A program made the translations under genes and the position numbers. Below, in pieces: positions 9,369-16,730 of a stretch of DNA of 19,435 nucleotides. Where the stretch lies: the NCBI GenBank assembly GCA_027577415.1, contig JANBQS010000379.1:1-19435 (forward strand). Reading direction: 5' to 3'. This DNA comes from Coemansia sp. RSA 922. Lineage: Eukaryota > Kickxellomycota > Kickxellomycetes > Kickxellales > Kickxellaceae. A model generated the notes under the pieces. That model made no database searches. It was not told the origin of the DNA and worked only from the letters and a program-made list of their open reading frames with translations. Every line of letters starts with the position of its first letter. Positions within the stretch are counted from its first letter, which is position 1.

Positions 9369-9758
9369 ATGCTAGACGACATCCGTGATCCCGAACTATT
9401 ATTTTACATGGTTTATGATGGTAATGAGTTTGTTTGCAAGTTCAAATACAGAAACCCATTGAACCTTACCATTACTGACGTTATTGAGGCAGAGGGAATA
9501 CATGTTGATTCCACTCAAAGGTCAGCCATTAATGGTCGCTACAAGCTACTACATAACCAATTAATTGAACTAAGCCCACAATATCCTATTATCGAGGAAA
9601 CATGTCTGTACATCATTGCGGTTGATGCTAGTTGCAAGGATTTGCATTTAAAGTTCTTTAATAACTCGCTGGACAAAGAGCTAAATGAAGCAGCCACCAA
9701 TGATACTGGTAATAAGGCTCCAGAGCACCAGAAGCAAGCAGCTACCACAACAGAATGA
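9369..9758 (+). CDS. Small protein of unknown function next to the ubiquitin-like array
   Basis: The ORF encodes 129 aa from an ATG with a TATA-like box upstream. I do not recognise the product. It has no signal peptide or membrane span. Residues 1-100 look folded, with alternating hydrophobic strands (LLFYMVY, FVCKFKY, CLYIIAV), and the last ~30 residues are polar and Glu/Thr/Gln-rich. The stretch LTITDVIEAEGIHVDSTQR loosely resembles the ubiquitin helix and following turn (TI..V..A then EGI..D..QR) with about four residues missing. It may therefore be a diverged member of the ubiquitin-like array that starts 120 bp downstream, but the similarity is too weak to be sure. It lacks the CxxC and GKTGML blocks of the three array proteins. 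It could also be a lineage-specific orphan. Confidence 0.5.
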   Translation: MLDDIRDPELLFYMVYDGNEFVCKFKYRNPLNLTITDVIEAEGIHVDSTQRSAINGRYKLLHNQLIELSPQYPIIEETCLYIIAVDASCKDLHLKFFNNSLDKELNEAATNDTGNKAPEHQKQAATTTE

Positions 9759-10131
9759 CCAATGTTTAGCTCTTGTCAATAGCACCTATTGCGTTGAGAA
9801 GAACAAAGACGTTTTCTTTAGACCTGATCCAGGAAAAGCCGTGCAGACCCTTCTCTGTGATCTAGCATTTAGTACACTGCTTAGCCTGTTGTTTCAACGC
9901 TAATAAATTTGGAGAAATCGAAGCCTCACGACTTTAAAGTTCTTCTTTGAACTAAGAGGACTACACTTTCTTTGCCGCTTGTTGTCAAAGGGCTGCCGCA
10001 GCAATTTTGAGTCTGCCAGCTAGAGAGAAATATGGAGGTTTGGTTGTTCATTGAACTATCCCCTTTCTTCCTTATTCTCCACTTTCTAGCATTTGTTTAT
10101 TAGCACACCTTTTGGACCTATTTTAACACTC
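9759..10131. other. Gap before array copy 1
   Basis: This 373-bp gap carries the 3' flank of the small gene. From about 9881 it carries the 5' flank of array copy 1, which is recognisably repeated upstream of copies 2 and 3. No additional gene is supported. Confidence 0.6.
9919..10131 (+). promoter_or_regulatory. Duplicated 5' region of array copy 1
   Basis: Shared blocks are a 34-bp element at 9919-9952 (starting CGAAGCCT and ending CTTTGAAC), GGAGGTTTGGTTG at 10034-10046, and a pyrimidine-rich stretch leading to TAGCATTTGTTTATTAG. The GGAGGTTTGG box lies 98 bp from the ATG. Matching blocks at similar distances precede copies 2 and 3, so these are candidate common regulatory elements. Confidence 0.5.
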
Positions 10132-10635
10132 ATGTCTTCTTCAGCTCTTGAAAACCCTTCAGCACCTTGTAATGTAGTAGCTACCATTCAAGTGCGGTTT
10201 TCCGAACGCAGAATATGCGAAGATTGTGGCGAAGACGACTATGAAGACATTTTTATCAATGTGAACAAGGACACTGTAGGATATGCCAAGGATGCTATTG
10301 CTACTAAACTTGGTATTGAAGCTGACGAATTTGTGTTTTATCACAAATATGATGAGACAGAGTATGAGTCAGAGTCGAATGAACTATTTTCCAAGATATA
10401 TATGCGTTACGACTATGTGGGTCGCGTTCTAGAAGGTTATAAAGAGGAACCGTTTGAAATGTACTGTTATGTGAATAAGGATTACAATGGCAAGACCGGG
10501 ATGCTAAGTTGGATAATGAATCTAGAGAGGCACTCTTACTGCAGGGAAAACAACACTGGTGGCCAGCTTGCCATTCGGCTAGCTAGGCATATTGCAACTT
10601 ATAAAGAGCTCAGAAGATGGTGTACTATTGGGTAG
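10132..10635 (+). CDS. Array copy 1: small ubiquitin-like-domain protein, possibly with an altered C-terminus
   Basis: The protein is 167 aa, acidic and without a signal peptide. The ORF runs upstream to a TTG at 10093, but the ATG at 10132 lies in the start context shared by all three copies. Residues about 17-75 look like a ubiquitin fold: strand TIQVRF, a turn with CxxC (C29, C32) and acidic residues, strand EDIFINV, then DTVGYAKDAIATKLGIEAD, which follows the ubiquitin helix-alpha1 spacing. A second half carries GKTGML (120-125), SWIMN and a helix GGQLAIRLARHIATYK. No Gly-Gly end is present. After ATYK the sequence diverges abruptly from copies 2 and 3 and stops 14 to 22 residues earlier in alignment, which suggests a late frameshift. 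The function is unknown. Confidence 0.75.
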   Translation: MSSSALENPSAPCNVVATIQVRFSERRICEDCGEDDYEDIFINVNKDTVGYAKDAIATKLGIEADEFVFYHKYDETEYESESNELFSKIYMRYDYVGRVLEGYKEEPFEMYCYVNKDYNGKTGMLSWIMNLERHSYCRENNTGGQLAIRLARHIATYKELRRWCTIG

Positions 10636-11211
10636 TGCTGAGCGCCATAAATCAAGCGAGGAATGGGTTAGAGGGAGGAATGCATTTGTATGCGGCGAAG
10701 GCGACATCACCATCAGATGTTGCCCACTTAAGTGTCATTGCTTCCGTTGTTGGCAATTTAATAACTGCACACTTGGGTTGCTTTTTTGGCCAAGCCACAG
10801 CTCTACAGAAAACACACAAGTTCGTATTGGCTCTAAAGGAGTGCTTACATAAATAAATTGCAACAACTCATTGTCCTTCTTAACATGTTTAGTTGCCTTC
10901 GCTTAAATATGCTCTTAAGCCTCACTGCATGGCACAAACATTCTCAATTTGTTTCTTAGCCTCATGGCTCAACACTAGTAAATTTGGGAATAGTCGAGGC
11001 CTTGTATTTTCAAAGCACCTCTTTGAACTAAGAAAAAAACCCATCCTTTTACACTTGCTCACAAAGGGCGGCCGCAGCTACCATTCCATTTCCAGCAAGG
11101 CAAAGAGTAGGAGGAGGTTTGGTTGCTCTGAGAATTTTTCTCTCTTTCTTCATTCTCCATTTTTATAGTATTTGTTTATAAGAACCCACTTTTTAAACTA
11201 CATCAACACGC
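10636..11211. other. Gap between array copies 1 and 2
   Basis: This 576-bp gap contains the 3' block shared with copy 2 (about 10690-10820), then AT-rich DNA, then the duplicated 5' region of copy 2 from 10956. Open frames across 10592-10856 run over the end of copy 1 and are probably remnants or chance. No separate gene is supported. Confidence 0.55.
10995..11211 (+). promoter_or_regulatory. Duplicated 5' region of array copy 2
   Basis: A 34-bp element at 10995-11028 (CGAGGCCT...CTTTGAAC) and GGAGGTTTGGTTG at 11113-11125 match copy 1. The second lies 99 bp from the ATG. TAGTATTTGTTTATAAG and the CATGTCTTCT start context follow. A CGGCCGCAGC stretch at about 11069-11078 also has a counterpart in copy 1 (GGCTGCCGCAGC near 9991). 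Confidence 0.5.
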
Positions 11212-11757
11212 ATGTCTTCTTTAGCTCTTGAAACATCTTCAGCACCTTGTAATGTAGCAGTTACCATTCGAGTTTATTTTCCTCAGCGTAACATATGCGA
11301 GGATTGTGCGGACGATGACTATGAAGACATTGTTATCAACGCTCTTACTGCCACAGTTGGACAGGTCAAAGCTGCCATTGCCTCTAAACTTTACATTGAA
11401 GCAGACGAATTTTTGCTCGACTATGAACATGCTGATCCAAACTTTGAGCCTGGGCCTGATGTAAAATTTTCAAAAATATACTTGCCAAGCGACTTTAAGC
11501 CCGACTTGGAGGGTTGTAGGGACGATGAACCTATTTCAATTAGGTTGTATGTGAACAAAGACTATAAGGGTAAGACAGGAATGCTAAGTTGGATAATGAA
11601 CCAGCATAAATACCATCACTACGGTTGGTTTGATACTGAAAGTGGTCAGCTTGCCAAGCGGCTTGTGAAACTCATTTATGAATATAAAATTCTGCACAAT
11701 ACTCTAGGCGCTTCTAAGGAACCTAGCGATGAGGGAGATACTGTTCAAGACAAATAG
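11212..11757 (+). CDS. Array copy 2: small ubiquitin-like-domain protein
   Basis: The protein is 181 aa, the longest of the three. It begins MSSLALETSSAPCNVAVTIR, nearly the same as copy 1 over the first 16 residues. It shares CxxC (C29, C32) in CEDCADDDYEDI, the ubiquitin-helix-like TATVGQVKAAIASKLYIEAD, strand FSKIYLPSDF, and VNKDYKGKTGMLSWIMN, with GKTGML at 120-125 exactly as in copy 1. The helix GQLAKRLVKLIYEYK follows, then a polar tail rich in Ser, Glu and Asp. The protein has no membrane segment, no secretion signal and no C-terminal Gly-Gly, so it is more likely a free Ubl-domain protein than a conjugated modifier. The DT of the helix signature is AT here, so copy 2 is the least canonical in that helix. 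Its role is unknown. Confidence 0.78.
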   Translation: MSSLALETSSAPCNVAVTIRVYFPQRNICEDCADDDYEDIVINALTATVGQVKAAIASKLYIEADEFLLDYEHADPNFEPGPDVKFSKIYLPSDFKPDLEGCRDDEPISIRLYVNKDYKGKTGMLSWIMNQHKYHHYGWFDTESGQLAKRLVKLIYEYKILHNTLGASKEPSDEGDTVQDK

Positions 11758-12293
11758 CACAATGTAATGATAGGCGAAGACGGCAGCGTTACCTTCAAAG
11801 AGCACTACTTCTGTCGTTGCTGGTTTTAATAACCGCGCTCTTGGGTTGTTTTTCAGTCAAACCACAATTCAACACTACACACAATCAACCACTGCTGCAC
11901 TAATGGGCACCGTGTGTCTTTGGTTCTCGGGGATTTCCAATAGTAGCTCACCACCCTTCATAGTTGGCTTATTTATATTTGCTTAAATACACATTTTTAC
12001 ATACATATACTTAAATGGCACTTGCGCCCCCTTGGTTCTTGCCTAGTCTACTGATTTGTCGCTAACAAATCAAGGAAAGAAAATCGAAGCCTCGCGACTT
12101 CTAGGCGTTGCTTTGAACAATAGACAGCAAGACCTCTTTGCCTCACATAGCAACAGCAGTCTCCCCATTGTCAGACAGACAGAGAGAGAGAGGAGGTTTG
12201 GCTGCTCCGAGGTATTTCTTCTCTCTTCCTCATCTACCATATTATTTTAGTATTTACCTATTAGCATCCACTTTTGAAACTTTTCTGACACGC
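11758..12293. other. Gap between array copies 2 and 3
   Basis: This 536-bp gap starts with the 3' block shared with copy 1 (AATAACCGCGCTCTTGGGTTG near 11828-11848). It passes through AT-rich DNA with a repeated CTTAAAT motif and ends in the duplicated 5' region of copy 3. No separate gene is supported. Confidence 0.55.
12085..12293 (+). promoter_or_regulatory. Duplicated 5' region of array copy 3
   Basis: The 34-bp element at 12085-12118 (CGAAGCCTCGCGACTT...CTTTGAAC) is closer to copy 1 than to copy 2. GGAGGTTTGGCTG is at 12192-12204, 102 bp before the ATG, preceded by an (AG)n run at about 12179-12192. TAGTATTTACCTATTAG and GCATGTCTTCT follow, as in the other copies. Confidence 0.5.
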
Positions 12294-12812
12294 ATGTCTT
12301 CTCTAGCATCTTCTTATGGAGCACTTACCCTCCGAGTGCGTTTCCCTGAACGCAAAGTATGCAAGGACTGTGAGGACTATGAGGACATTGTCATCAAGGT
12401 GCAACAAGACACTGTTGGGCAAGTTAAAGCTGCTATTGCCACCCAGCTAGGCATTGAAGCCGATGAATTTGTAATTTACTACAAATTTGACGATACAAAG
12501 TATGAATCTGAGTCAGATGTGTTGTTTGCTAAGATATATTTGCCAAGTGACTATGCGCCATACTTGAAAGACAATGGCGACGGGGAGCCGTTTGACATTA
12601 ACGCATACGAGAGCTGGGGCTATAAAGGTAAGACAGGAATGCTCAAGTGGATATTGAGCCAGCCAGGCGAGGCATATTGTGACGAGTCTGACCTTGAAGG
12701 CAGCCAGCTCGCCAAGCGACTTGCAAAGCATATAGCAGCTTTTAAAGCCCAACACAACACCTCATCCACTTCCTCGGCTTCAAGTGTTGAGAACAGCATT
12801 GGCCAAGAATAA
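12294..12812 (+). CDS. Array copy 3: small ubiquitin-like-domain protein, most canonical copy
   Basis: The protein is 172 aa from the ATG in the conserved start context. The ORF continues upstream in frame from 12138, but that part is 5' flank homologous to the non-coding flanks of the other copies. LTLRVRF, CKDC (C23, C26) and EDIVIKV are followed by DTVGQVKAAIATQLGIEAD, which fits the ubiquitin pattern DT-3-VKA-1-I-4-GI-2-D without a gap. Then come FAKIYLPSDY, YKGKTGMLKWIL (GKTGML at 112-117) and SQLAKRLAKHIAAFK. A Ser/Thr-rich tail ends the protein, again without Gly-Gly. Compared with copies 1 and 2 it lacks about five N-terminal residues and two in the acidic turn. It is presumably an intracellular adaptor or regulatory protein; the partner is unknown. 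Confidence 0.78.
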   Translation: MSSLASSYGALTLRVRFPERKVCKDCEDYEDIVIKVQQDTVGQVKAAIATQLGIEADEFVIYYKFDDTKYESESDVLFAKIYLPSDYAPYLKDNGDGEPFDINAYESWGYKGKTGMLKWILSQPGEAYCDESDLEGSQLAKRLAKHIAAFKAQHNTSSTSSASSVENSIGQE

Positions 12813-13163
12813 TAACACGAGGCATAACAATGCCAATATTTAACACCCAACATATGGATGCAATGTCGCCAAAGACGCAGTTTGCCACGTAGAAGCCGTA
12901 TGCGACGTCACAAGAGATACAGATTTACTGTGAACATCAAAGTAATTTTCGTTAGTATTTAAATGTTTGCCCGCTCAGAACTAGCTAGGAATGGGGGAGT
13001 TTCTTCTCTTGTTTTTAGGTTAATTGTTTAGCATTTATAATCTACTCTTGTAACACAGTTTCCATTGTACTCAGGCCATGGGTAGGCGTCGGTGCTGCTG
13101 GGGTTTATCGTTTAGCTTTAGAGTAAATAGAACACAAAAAAATAATGGTTGCTAAACGGCTAT
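12813..13163. other. Convergent gap between the array and the glucanase
   Basis: This 351-bp gap holds the 3' flanks of array copy 3 (+) and the GH5 gene (-). The 3' block shared by copies 1 and 2 is not clearly present. No gene or structured element was recognised. Confidence 0.5.
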
Positions 13164-14687
13164 TCACAAACCTAATGAAAAGAGTATGCAATATGCAGTA
13201 GCCGCTGCCATGCCAAGCGTGACAACAATGCCTCGCACCGATTTTGTAAATTGGTACTGGCTACTGCTAGCCTCTGACGATGTGGCATGCGTGGTCTGTG
13301 CGTCATCAAAGACGATTATGCTGCTCTCGTCGAGCTTGGGCATGGCAGTACGAGGGAAGCTAGGGATCCAACCCTGTTCAACGCCCAAAATGTAGTCCCA
13401 TTCGGGCGCACCCTCGGTTCTAAAGTTCCAAAAGAACCAACCCGCTAGCTCCTGGTCGTAGATAGCAAGCTGTGCGTCAATATAGCTGCGCAAAAAGCGC
13501 TTGTAGTGTGCAGAGTACTCGGTATAGTTGCTTCCATAGTCGCCTGTGCACGAACAGGTAGCGAACGGACACAGTGGATGATCTGCAATGCCCTCCAACG
13601 TGCCCTCCCAGCGACTGCCGCGGCCCAGCCCGTTAATGTACTTGGTGCAGTCGTGAGTAGCCGCTGAGAACTCGCCGACAACAACGCCAATATTTGATTT
13701 GTCAAACTTTGTAATATCCTCCGCCATCTTTGCCACCATATCGATATGCGCCGTCTCGTTCATCGTAACCATATAGTTGTCAAACATTTGGTAGATGTGC
13801 GTGTCCATCAGAGCCTGAGTCCACCGCGGTGCAACCAATGTGGGCCACTCTTTAGGGCCAAGAAAAGTGTCGTGGATCATAAACAACACGTCGGGGGCGA
13901 TACTGCGGACTAGGTCGTATGCCTCGTTGTAGAACGCAAAGATATCCTTGACCTCCCACTTCCACCTTGAAGGCTCGTTGAGGATCTGAATACCGTACAC
14001 GACGTCGCTCCAGTCTACGGCGATTTTGGTCATCTTTGCCAATGCATCCAGTGTGCGATCAACGTTGATGCGCGAGTGCAGCCACTCTGGCACGCCTCTC
14101 CGTCCCGAGTTGTCGTAGCCGTTTTGCGACCCTGGCGCTCCGTGCAAATCCAACTCGACTTTTAGTCCAATGTCCCGCGACCACTCAAGCACTCGCTCGA
14201 TGTACGGCACTTGTCCGTCGACATAGGGTTCGTCGTCAGTCAGGTTGAACGCCCAGTAGCCAATTGGGATTCGAATCCAGTTGATGCCGCTCTCCGCCAT
14301 TACCTCGAGGTGATCCCGTGTGACGAACGTATCCCAGTGGTCCTCAAGCTGGCGCTTGGCTTCAACTTTCCCCAGCGCCGCTGTAAACGTCCACTCGTCG
14401 ACTGGAATGTCGGCTTTGTTGCGCGAGAGAAATTGATCAAACAGACTTGGTTTGATGAATGGTTCGATGAGGAACACGCCGCCAATATTTGCTCCGCGAA
14501 TTGGCGTAGTATCAAACACGTTGTCAGGCTCTGTGTCGCTGACTGCCGGGCTTGCTGCAGCAGTCTGAATAGATGCCGCCAAGGCGGATTTTGACTCGCT
14601 GGATGCCGGCAAGGGAGGCGATGCTAGGACTGCCAGCGCCAGCAAAAGTGCGCTGGTGGTAGATGCAACTAAAGTTGGTGGCTTCAT
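13164..14687 (-). CDS. GH5 exo-1,3-beta-glucanase with C-terminal membrane/GPI tail
   Basis: The 507-aa secreted or wall-bound enzyme hydrolyses 1,3-beta-glucan. It starts with a signal peptide (MKPPTLVASTTSALLLALAV) ending near residue 30. RGANIGGVFLIEPFIKPSLF is the classic entry motif of fungal exo-1,3-beta-glucanases (GH5 subfamily 9). Other blocks are GINWIRIPIGYWAF, DLHGAPGSQNG, ILNEP with acid/base E238, DTHIYQMF and VGEFSAA with nucleophile E339. The end is a Ser-rich stretch then a hydrophobic segment (about 484-507, SVRGIVVTLGM...FSLGL), fitting a GPI signal or single span. An in-frame ORF extends to 14978 but crosses a TATA-containing AT-rich flank, so the ATG at 14687 is chosen for its signal peptide. 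It is the first of three same-strand wall-polysaccharide enzymes. Confidence 0.93.
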   Translation of the reverse strand: MKPPTLVASTTSALLLALAVLASPPLPASSESKSALAASIQTAAASPAVSDTEPDNVFDTTPIRGANIGGVFLIEPFIKPSLFDQFLSRNKADIPVDEWTFTAALGKVEAKRQLEDHWDTFVTRDHLEVMAESGINWIRIPIGYWAFNLTDDEPYVDGQVPYIERVLEWSRDIGLKVELDLHGAPGSQNGYDNSGRRGVPEWLHSRINVDRTLDALAKMTKIAVDWSDVVYGIQILNEPSRWKWEVKDIFAFYNEAYDLVRSIAPDVLFMIHDTFLGPKEWPTLVAPRWTQALMDTHIYQMFDNYMVTMNETAHIDMVAKMAEDITKFDKSNIGVVVGEFSAATHDCTKYINGLGRGSRWEGTLEGIADHPLCPFATCSCTGDYGSNYTEYSAHYKRFLRSYIDAQLAIYDQELAGWFFWNFRTEGAPEWDYILGVEQGWIPSFPRTAMPKLDESSIIVFDDAQTTHATSSEASSSQYQFTKSVRGIVVTLGMAAATAYCILFSLGL

Positions 14688-15134
14688 GTGTTGAAAATTG
14701 ATATAACAGAAAATGTAAAAAAAAATATAGTTGGTATATAAAACGGGTGAGGGTATCTGCATCTGTCTCAAGCACTCTTTTCCAGCATTCTTGAGTTCAT
14801 GGCTGGTATTGCATGCCCTCATTCTTGTATATCGACTAGCGCAAAGGGGCTGCCAGTTGGTATTTTTGTTTTCGTGAATTATTTTATTATTTTTGTCAAT
14901 TTCTCGGTCTACAAACGTTGTCCAAAAAAAAAAACTAAATAGCAGTAGCAGATGACCCGCCATGCTACGGTCTGCCAATGCCGGTCGCCACCATTTGGGC
15001 CAATCTGCATGGCTTGGCTACTGCAGAAAGCTCCCTCGCTTCTGCCAGGTAAAATTGCATATCGAATTTGTTATGATAGAGTTGCTAACAACAAAATATT
15101 AAATAAAGAAGTATAGCGCTCTAAGCTATTAATT
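14688..15134. other. GH5 promoter and chitosanase 1 3' flank
   Basis: This 447-bp gap holds the glucanase promoter, with a TATA-like TATATA at 14735-14740 about 48 bp from the ATG and an A-run near 14924-14934. The 3' flank of chitosanase 1 lies at the right end. The reading frame upstream of the GH5 start stays open by chance to 14978. No further gene is supported. Confidence 0.5.
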
Positions 15135-16169
15135 TTAGTTGTCCTCTGCGCTCATGCTCTTGTGGCTCTTGGATTTTGGATCCTTGGACATTGGATCCTT
15201 GGACTTTGGCTCCTTAGGCTTTGTCTCCTTAGGCTTTGTCTCCTTGGGCTTTGGATCCTTGGGCTTGGTACTCTTGCGACATGGCTTGGTAGCCCTCTTG
15301 TTCTTCTTGTTGGCCGGGCTAGTGCTACACTTGACAGTTATTGGCTTGCCGTCGTTGTCTAGGATCTTGACAGATGTACCCCATTTATACTCTTTTTGCT
15401 GAATAGCATATTGGTACGACTTTACGCGGTATGTCGTTTGGGCCCAGTAGTTTCCGCCTTGATTCTCCTTCTCTCTTGGATGTTCCAAATCGTCAGTGCG
15501 TACAACAAGAAACAAATTGAGCCATGCTATTTCGTCAATCTTGTGGCCATTGACATTGAGCGTGCTGTTTGAAGTTCCCGCTACATCTGCAGTGACCTTT
15601 TCATTGGTTCTCTTGATCAACGAAATCAGTCCATCAGCATCGTCGCCTGCACCATGTTCAATGGCTGTATCGTAGAGCTGGGCTTGTGCAATGCTGGTCT
15701 TGAGTCCGAGGGTCTTGGCTTGGGCCATTGCTGGAGCAAAGTACATCTTGTCTCTGATTGTGTCTTGCGCCTGTCTGAACTTTGCATCTCCGGTACCTAA
15801 CTTCTTCCATACCTCACAGTAGTTTGATAGGCCACTTGTCGAGTCACTACCGCTTTCAGCATACTTTGCCATGGTTGCGTCAAACTGAGACATGTCATCC
15901 TTTCCACCTGTGAGCGTGTGGTATAGCTGTATGACCTCCCAGGCGTCGCTAGTACCCGAACAAAAGCCAGCAATTCCGGCCGTAAACCCACGACCATCCT
16001 TGAGATCTTCACAGTATTCGTAGTGGAAAGCTGTATCGCCATTCTCGTATACGTTTGTGACTTGGAGAGCCAGACTCTTGGCACAACCACATAGCATGGC
16101 ATCGCCGACTCCAAGCATTGCCAGACACAACGCCCATCTGATTAAAAGCAAGTGTAGAGAAAAATACAT
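15135..16169 (-). CDS. GH46 chitosanase 1, secreted, with Lys/Pro repeat tail
   Basis: The 344-aa product starts with a hydrophobic signal segment (about 1-28). Its GH46 core endo-hydrolyses chitosan: VYENGDTAFHY, EYCEDLKDGRGFTAGIAGFC, DAWEVIQLY, then FRQAQDTIRDKMYFAPAMAQA and AQAQLYDTAIEHG. By alignment with the Streptomyces N174 enzyme, the catalytic pair is E42 (in VYEN) and D58 (in KDGRG). E42 is an inference because the spacing is two residues shorter. After about residue 285 comes a tail with no counterpart in GH46 enzymes: near-perfect five-residue repeats KPKET/KPKEP/KSKDP (302-335), strongly basic. The paralogue at 16731 has a hydrophobic tail instead. A role in remodelling chitosan-rich walls or attacking other fungi is inferred. 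Confidence 0.92.
   Translation of the reverse strand: MYFSLHLLLIRWALCLAMLGVGDAMLCGCAKSLALQVTNVYENGDTAFHYEYCEDLKDGRGFTAGIAGFCSGTSDAWEVIQLYHTLTGGKDDMSQFDATMAKYAESGSDSTSGLSNYCEVWKKLGTGDAKFRQAQDTIRDKMYFAPAMAQAKTLGLKTSIAQAQLYDTAIEHGAGDDADGLISLIKRTNEKVTADVAGTSNSTLNVNGHKIDEIAWLNLFLVVRTDDLEHPREKENQGGNYWAQTTYRVKSYQYAIQQKEYKWGTSVKILDNDGKPITVKCSTSPANKKNKRATKPCRKSTKPKDPKPKETKPKETKPKEPKSKDPMSKDPKSKSHKSMSAEDN
15165..15266 (-). repeat. Pentapeptide-encoding repeat in chitosanase 1
   Basis: 15-bp units encode [KS]-P/S-K-[DE]-[PT] repeats, about seven copies, at residues 302-335. On the + strand they appear as repeated TCCTTAGGCTTTGTC and TCCTTGGACTTTGGA. Expansion by slippage is likely, so length may vary among strains. 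Confidence 0.85.
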
Positions 16170-16730
16170 AGTTAAAGCAATAAATAAAATGACAGAGCTC
16201 CGAGACTAGACCAGTAGCTTTAGAGAGCGCAATAATATAATGTGTATGAAAAAAGTGATGTGAGTACAAAATGTAATAGTAGCAGAAAATAATTGATGGA
16301 AGGTGTCTACACAAGCTGAAGAGAACAGCGATGGAAGAGCAATGGTTTTATCAAAAAAGATTTACCCATTGGTAGTCTCAAGAAGGAATAAGGAAATAAT
16401 CACATTGAGGTTGCGCCTCGCAAAGGAGGCAAGTGTGCTTTTTACTCGGCCTTTGAATGCTGCTTTGAATGTTTAGCCTTTATACAAACCCTTTCACCTT
16501 CTTTGATGGTAAGAGCAAAAAAGCTGATTTCAAAGAAAATTGGTGCTTTGTTGATAGCAAAAAAGGAGTGTGAGCAAAAAGATTTAAAGGCAAAAGTACG
16601 TTATTTTTAAACTCAACCCAAGACCTTCCATCTACCCTACCCGCCAGCACGTGGTCATTTGTCAAGTAGGCGGACGGCTTGGAGCAAATACCTTCTGTCT
16701 ACGGCGTGTCAATTATTTGAGCATAACAAA
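16170..16730. other. Gap between the two chitosanase genes
   Basis: This 561-bp AT-rich gap holds the promoter of chitosanase 1 and the 3' flank of chitosanase 2. A short hairpin GCCTC...GAGGC lies at 16415-16430. A repeated CTTTGAATG (about 16450-16471) is also present. A minus-strand ORF at 16009-16314 is mostly a shadow of the signal-peptide region. No further gene is supported. Confidence 0.45.

Larger units (their letters stand above)
9881..12850 (+). repeat. Tandem gene array, three units of about 1.08 kb
   Basis: Three diverged direct repeats carry one gene each. Unit starts can be placed near TTAGCCT at 9881, TTAGCCT at 10956, and TTGCCTA at 12039. Start codons are at 10132, 11212 and 12294. 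Non-coding blocks are shared in order: CGAAGCCT/CGAGGCCT, then CTTTGAAC, then GGAGGTTTGG, then TAG(C/T)ATTT, then the start context CATGTCTTCT. Copies 1 and 2 also share a 3' block containing TTGGGTTG (about 10770 and 11840). Unequal crossing-over or serial segmental duplication explains the regular spacing. The unit ends are approximate. Confidence 0.85.

Noticed and set aside
10093..10131. Upstream extension of array copy 1
   Set aside because: It begins with TTG and is part of the repeated 5' flank. The conserved ATG is at 10132.
10486..10515. GKTG in the array proteins as a P-loop (Walker A)
   Set aside because: The required GxxxxGK[ST] spacing is missing: the glycine four residues before GK is absent in all copies.
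12138..12293. 52-codon in-frame extension upstream of array copy 3
   Set aside because: The DNA is homologous to the non-coding 5' flanks of copies 1 and 2, and the shared ATG context is at 12294.
14264..14280. GGATTCGAATCC resembling a tRNA B box
   Set aside because: It lies inside the GH5 coding region (IRIPI codons), with no A box or cloverleaf around it.
14688..14978. In-frame N-terminal extension of the GH5 glucanase (97 codons)
   Set aside because: It lies in AT-rich DNA with a TATA-like box and has no domain. Starting at 14687 gives a clean signal peptide.
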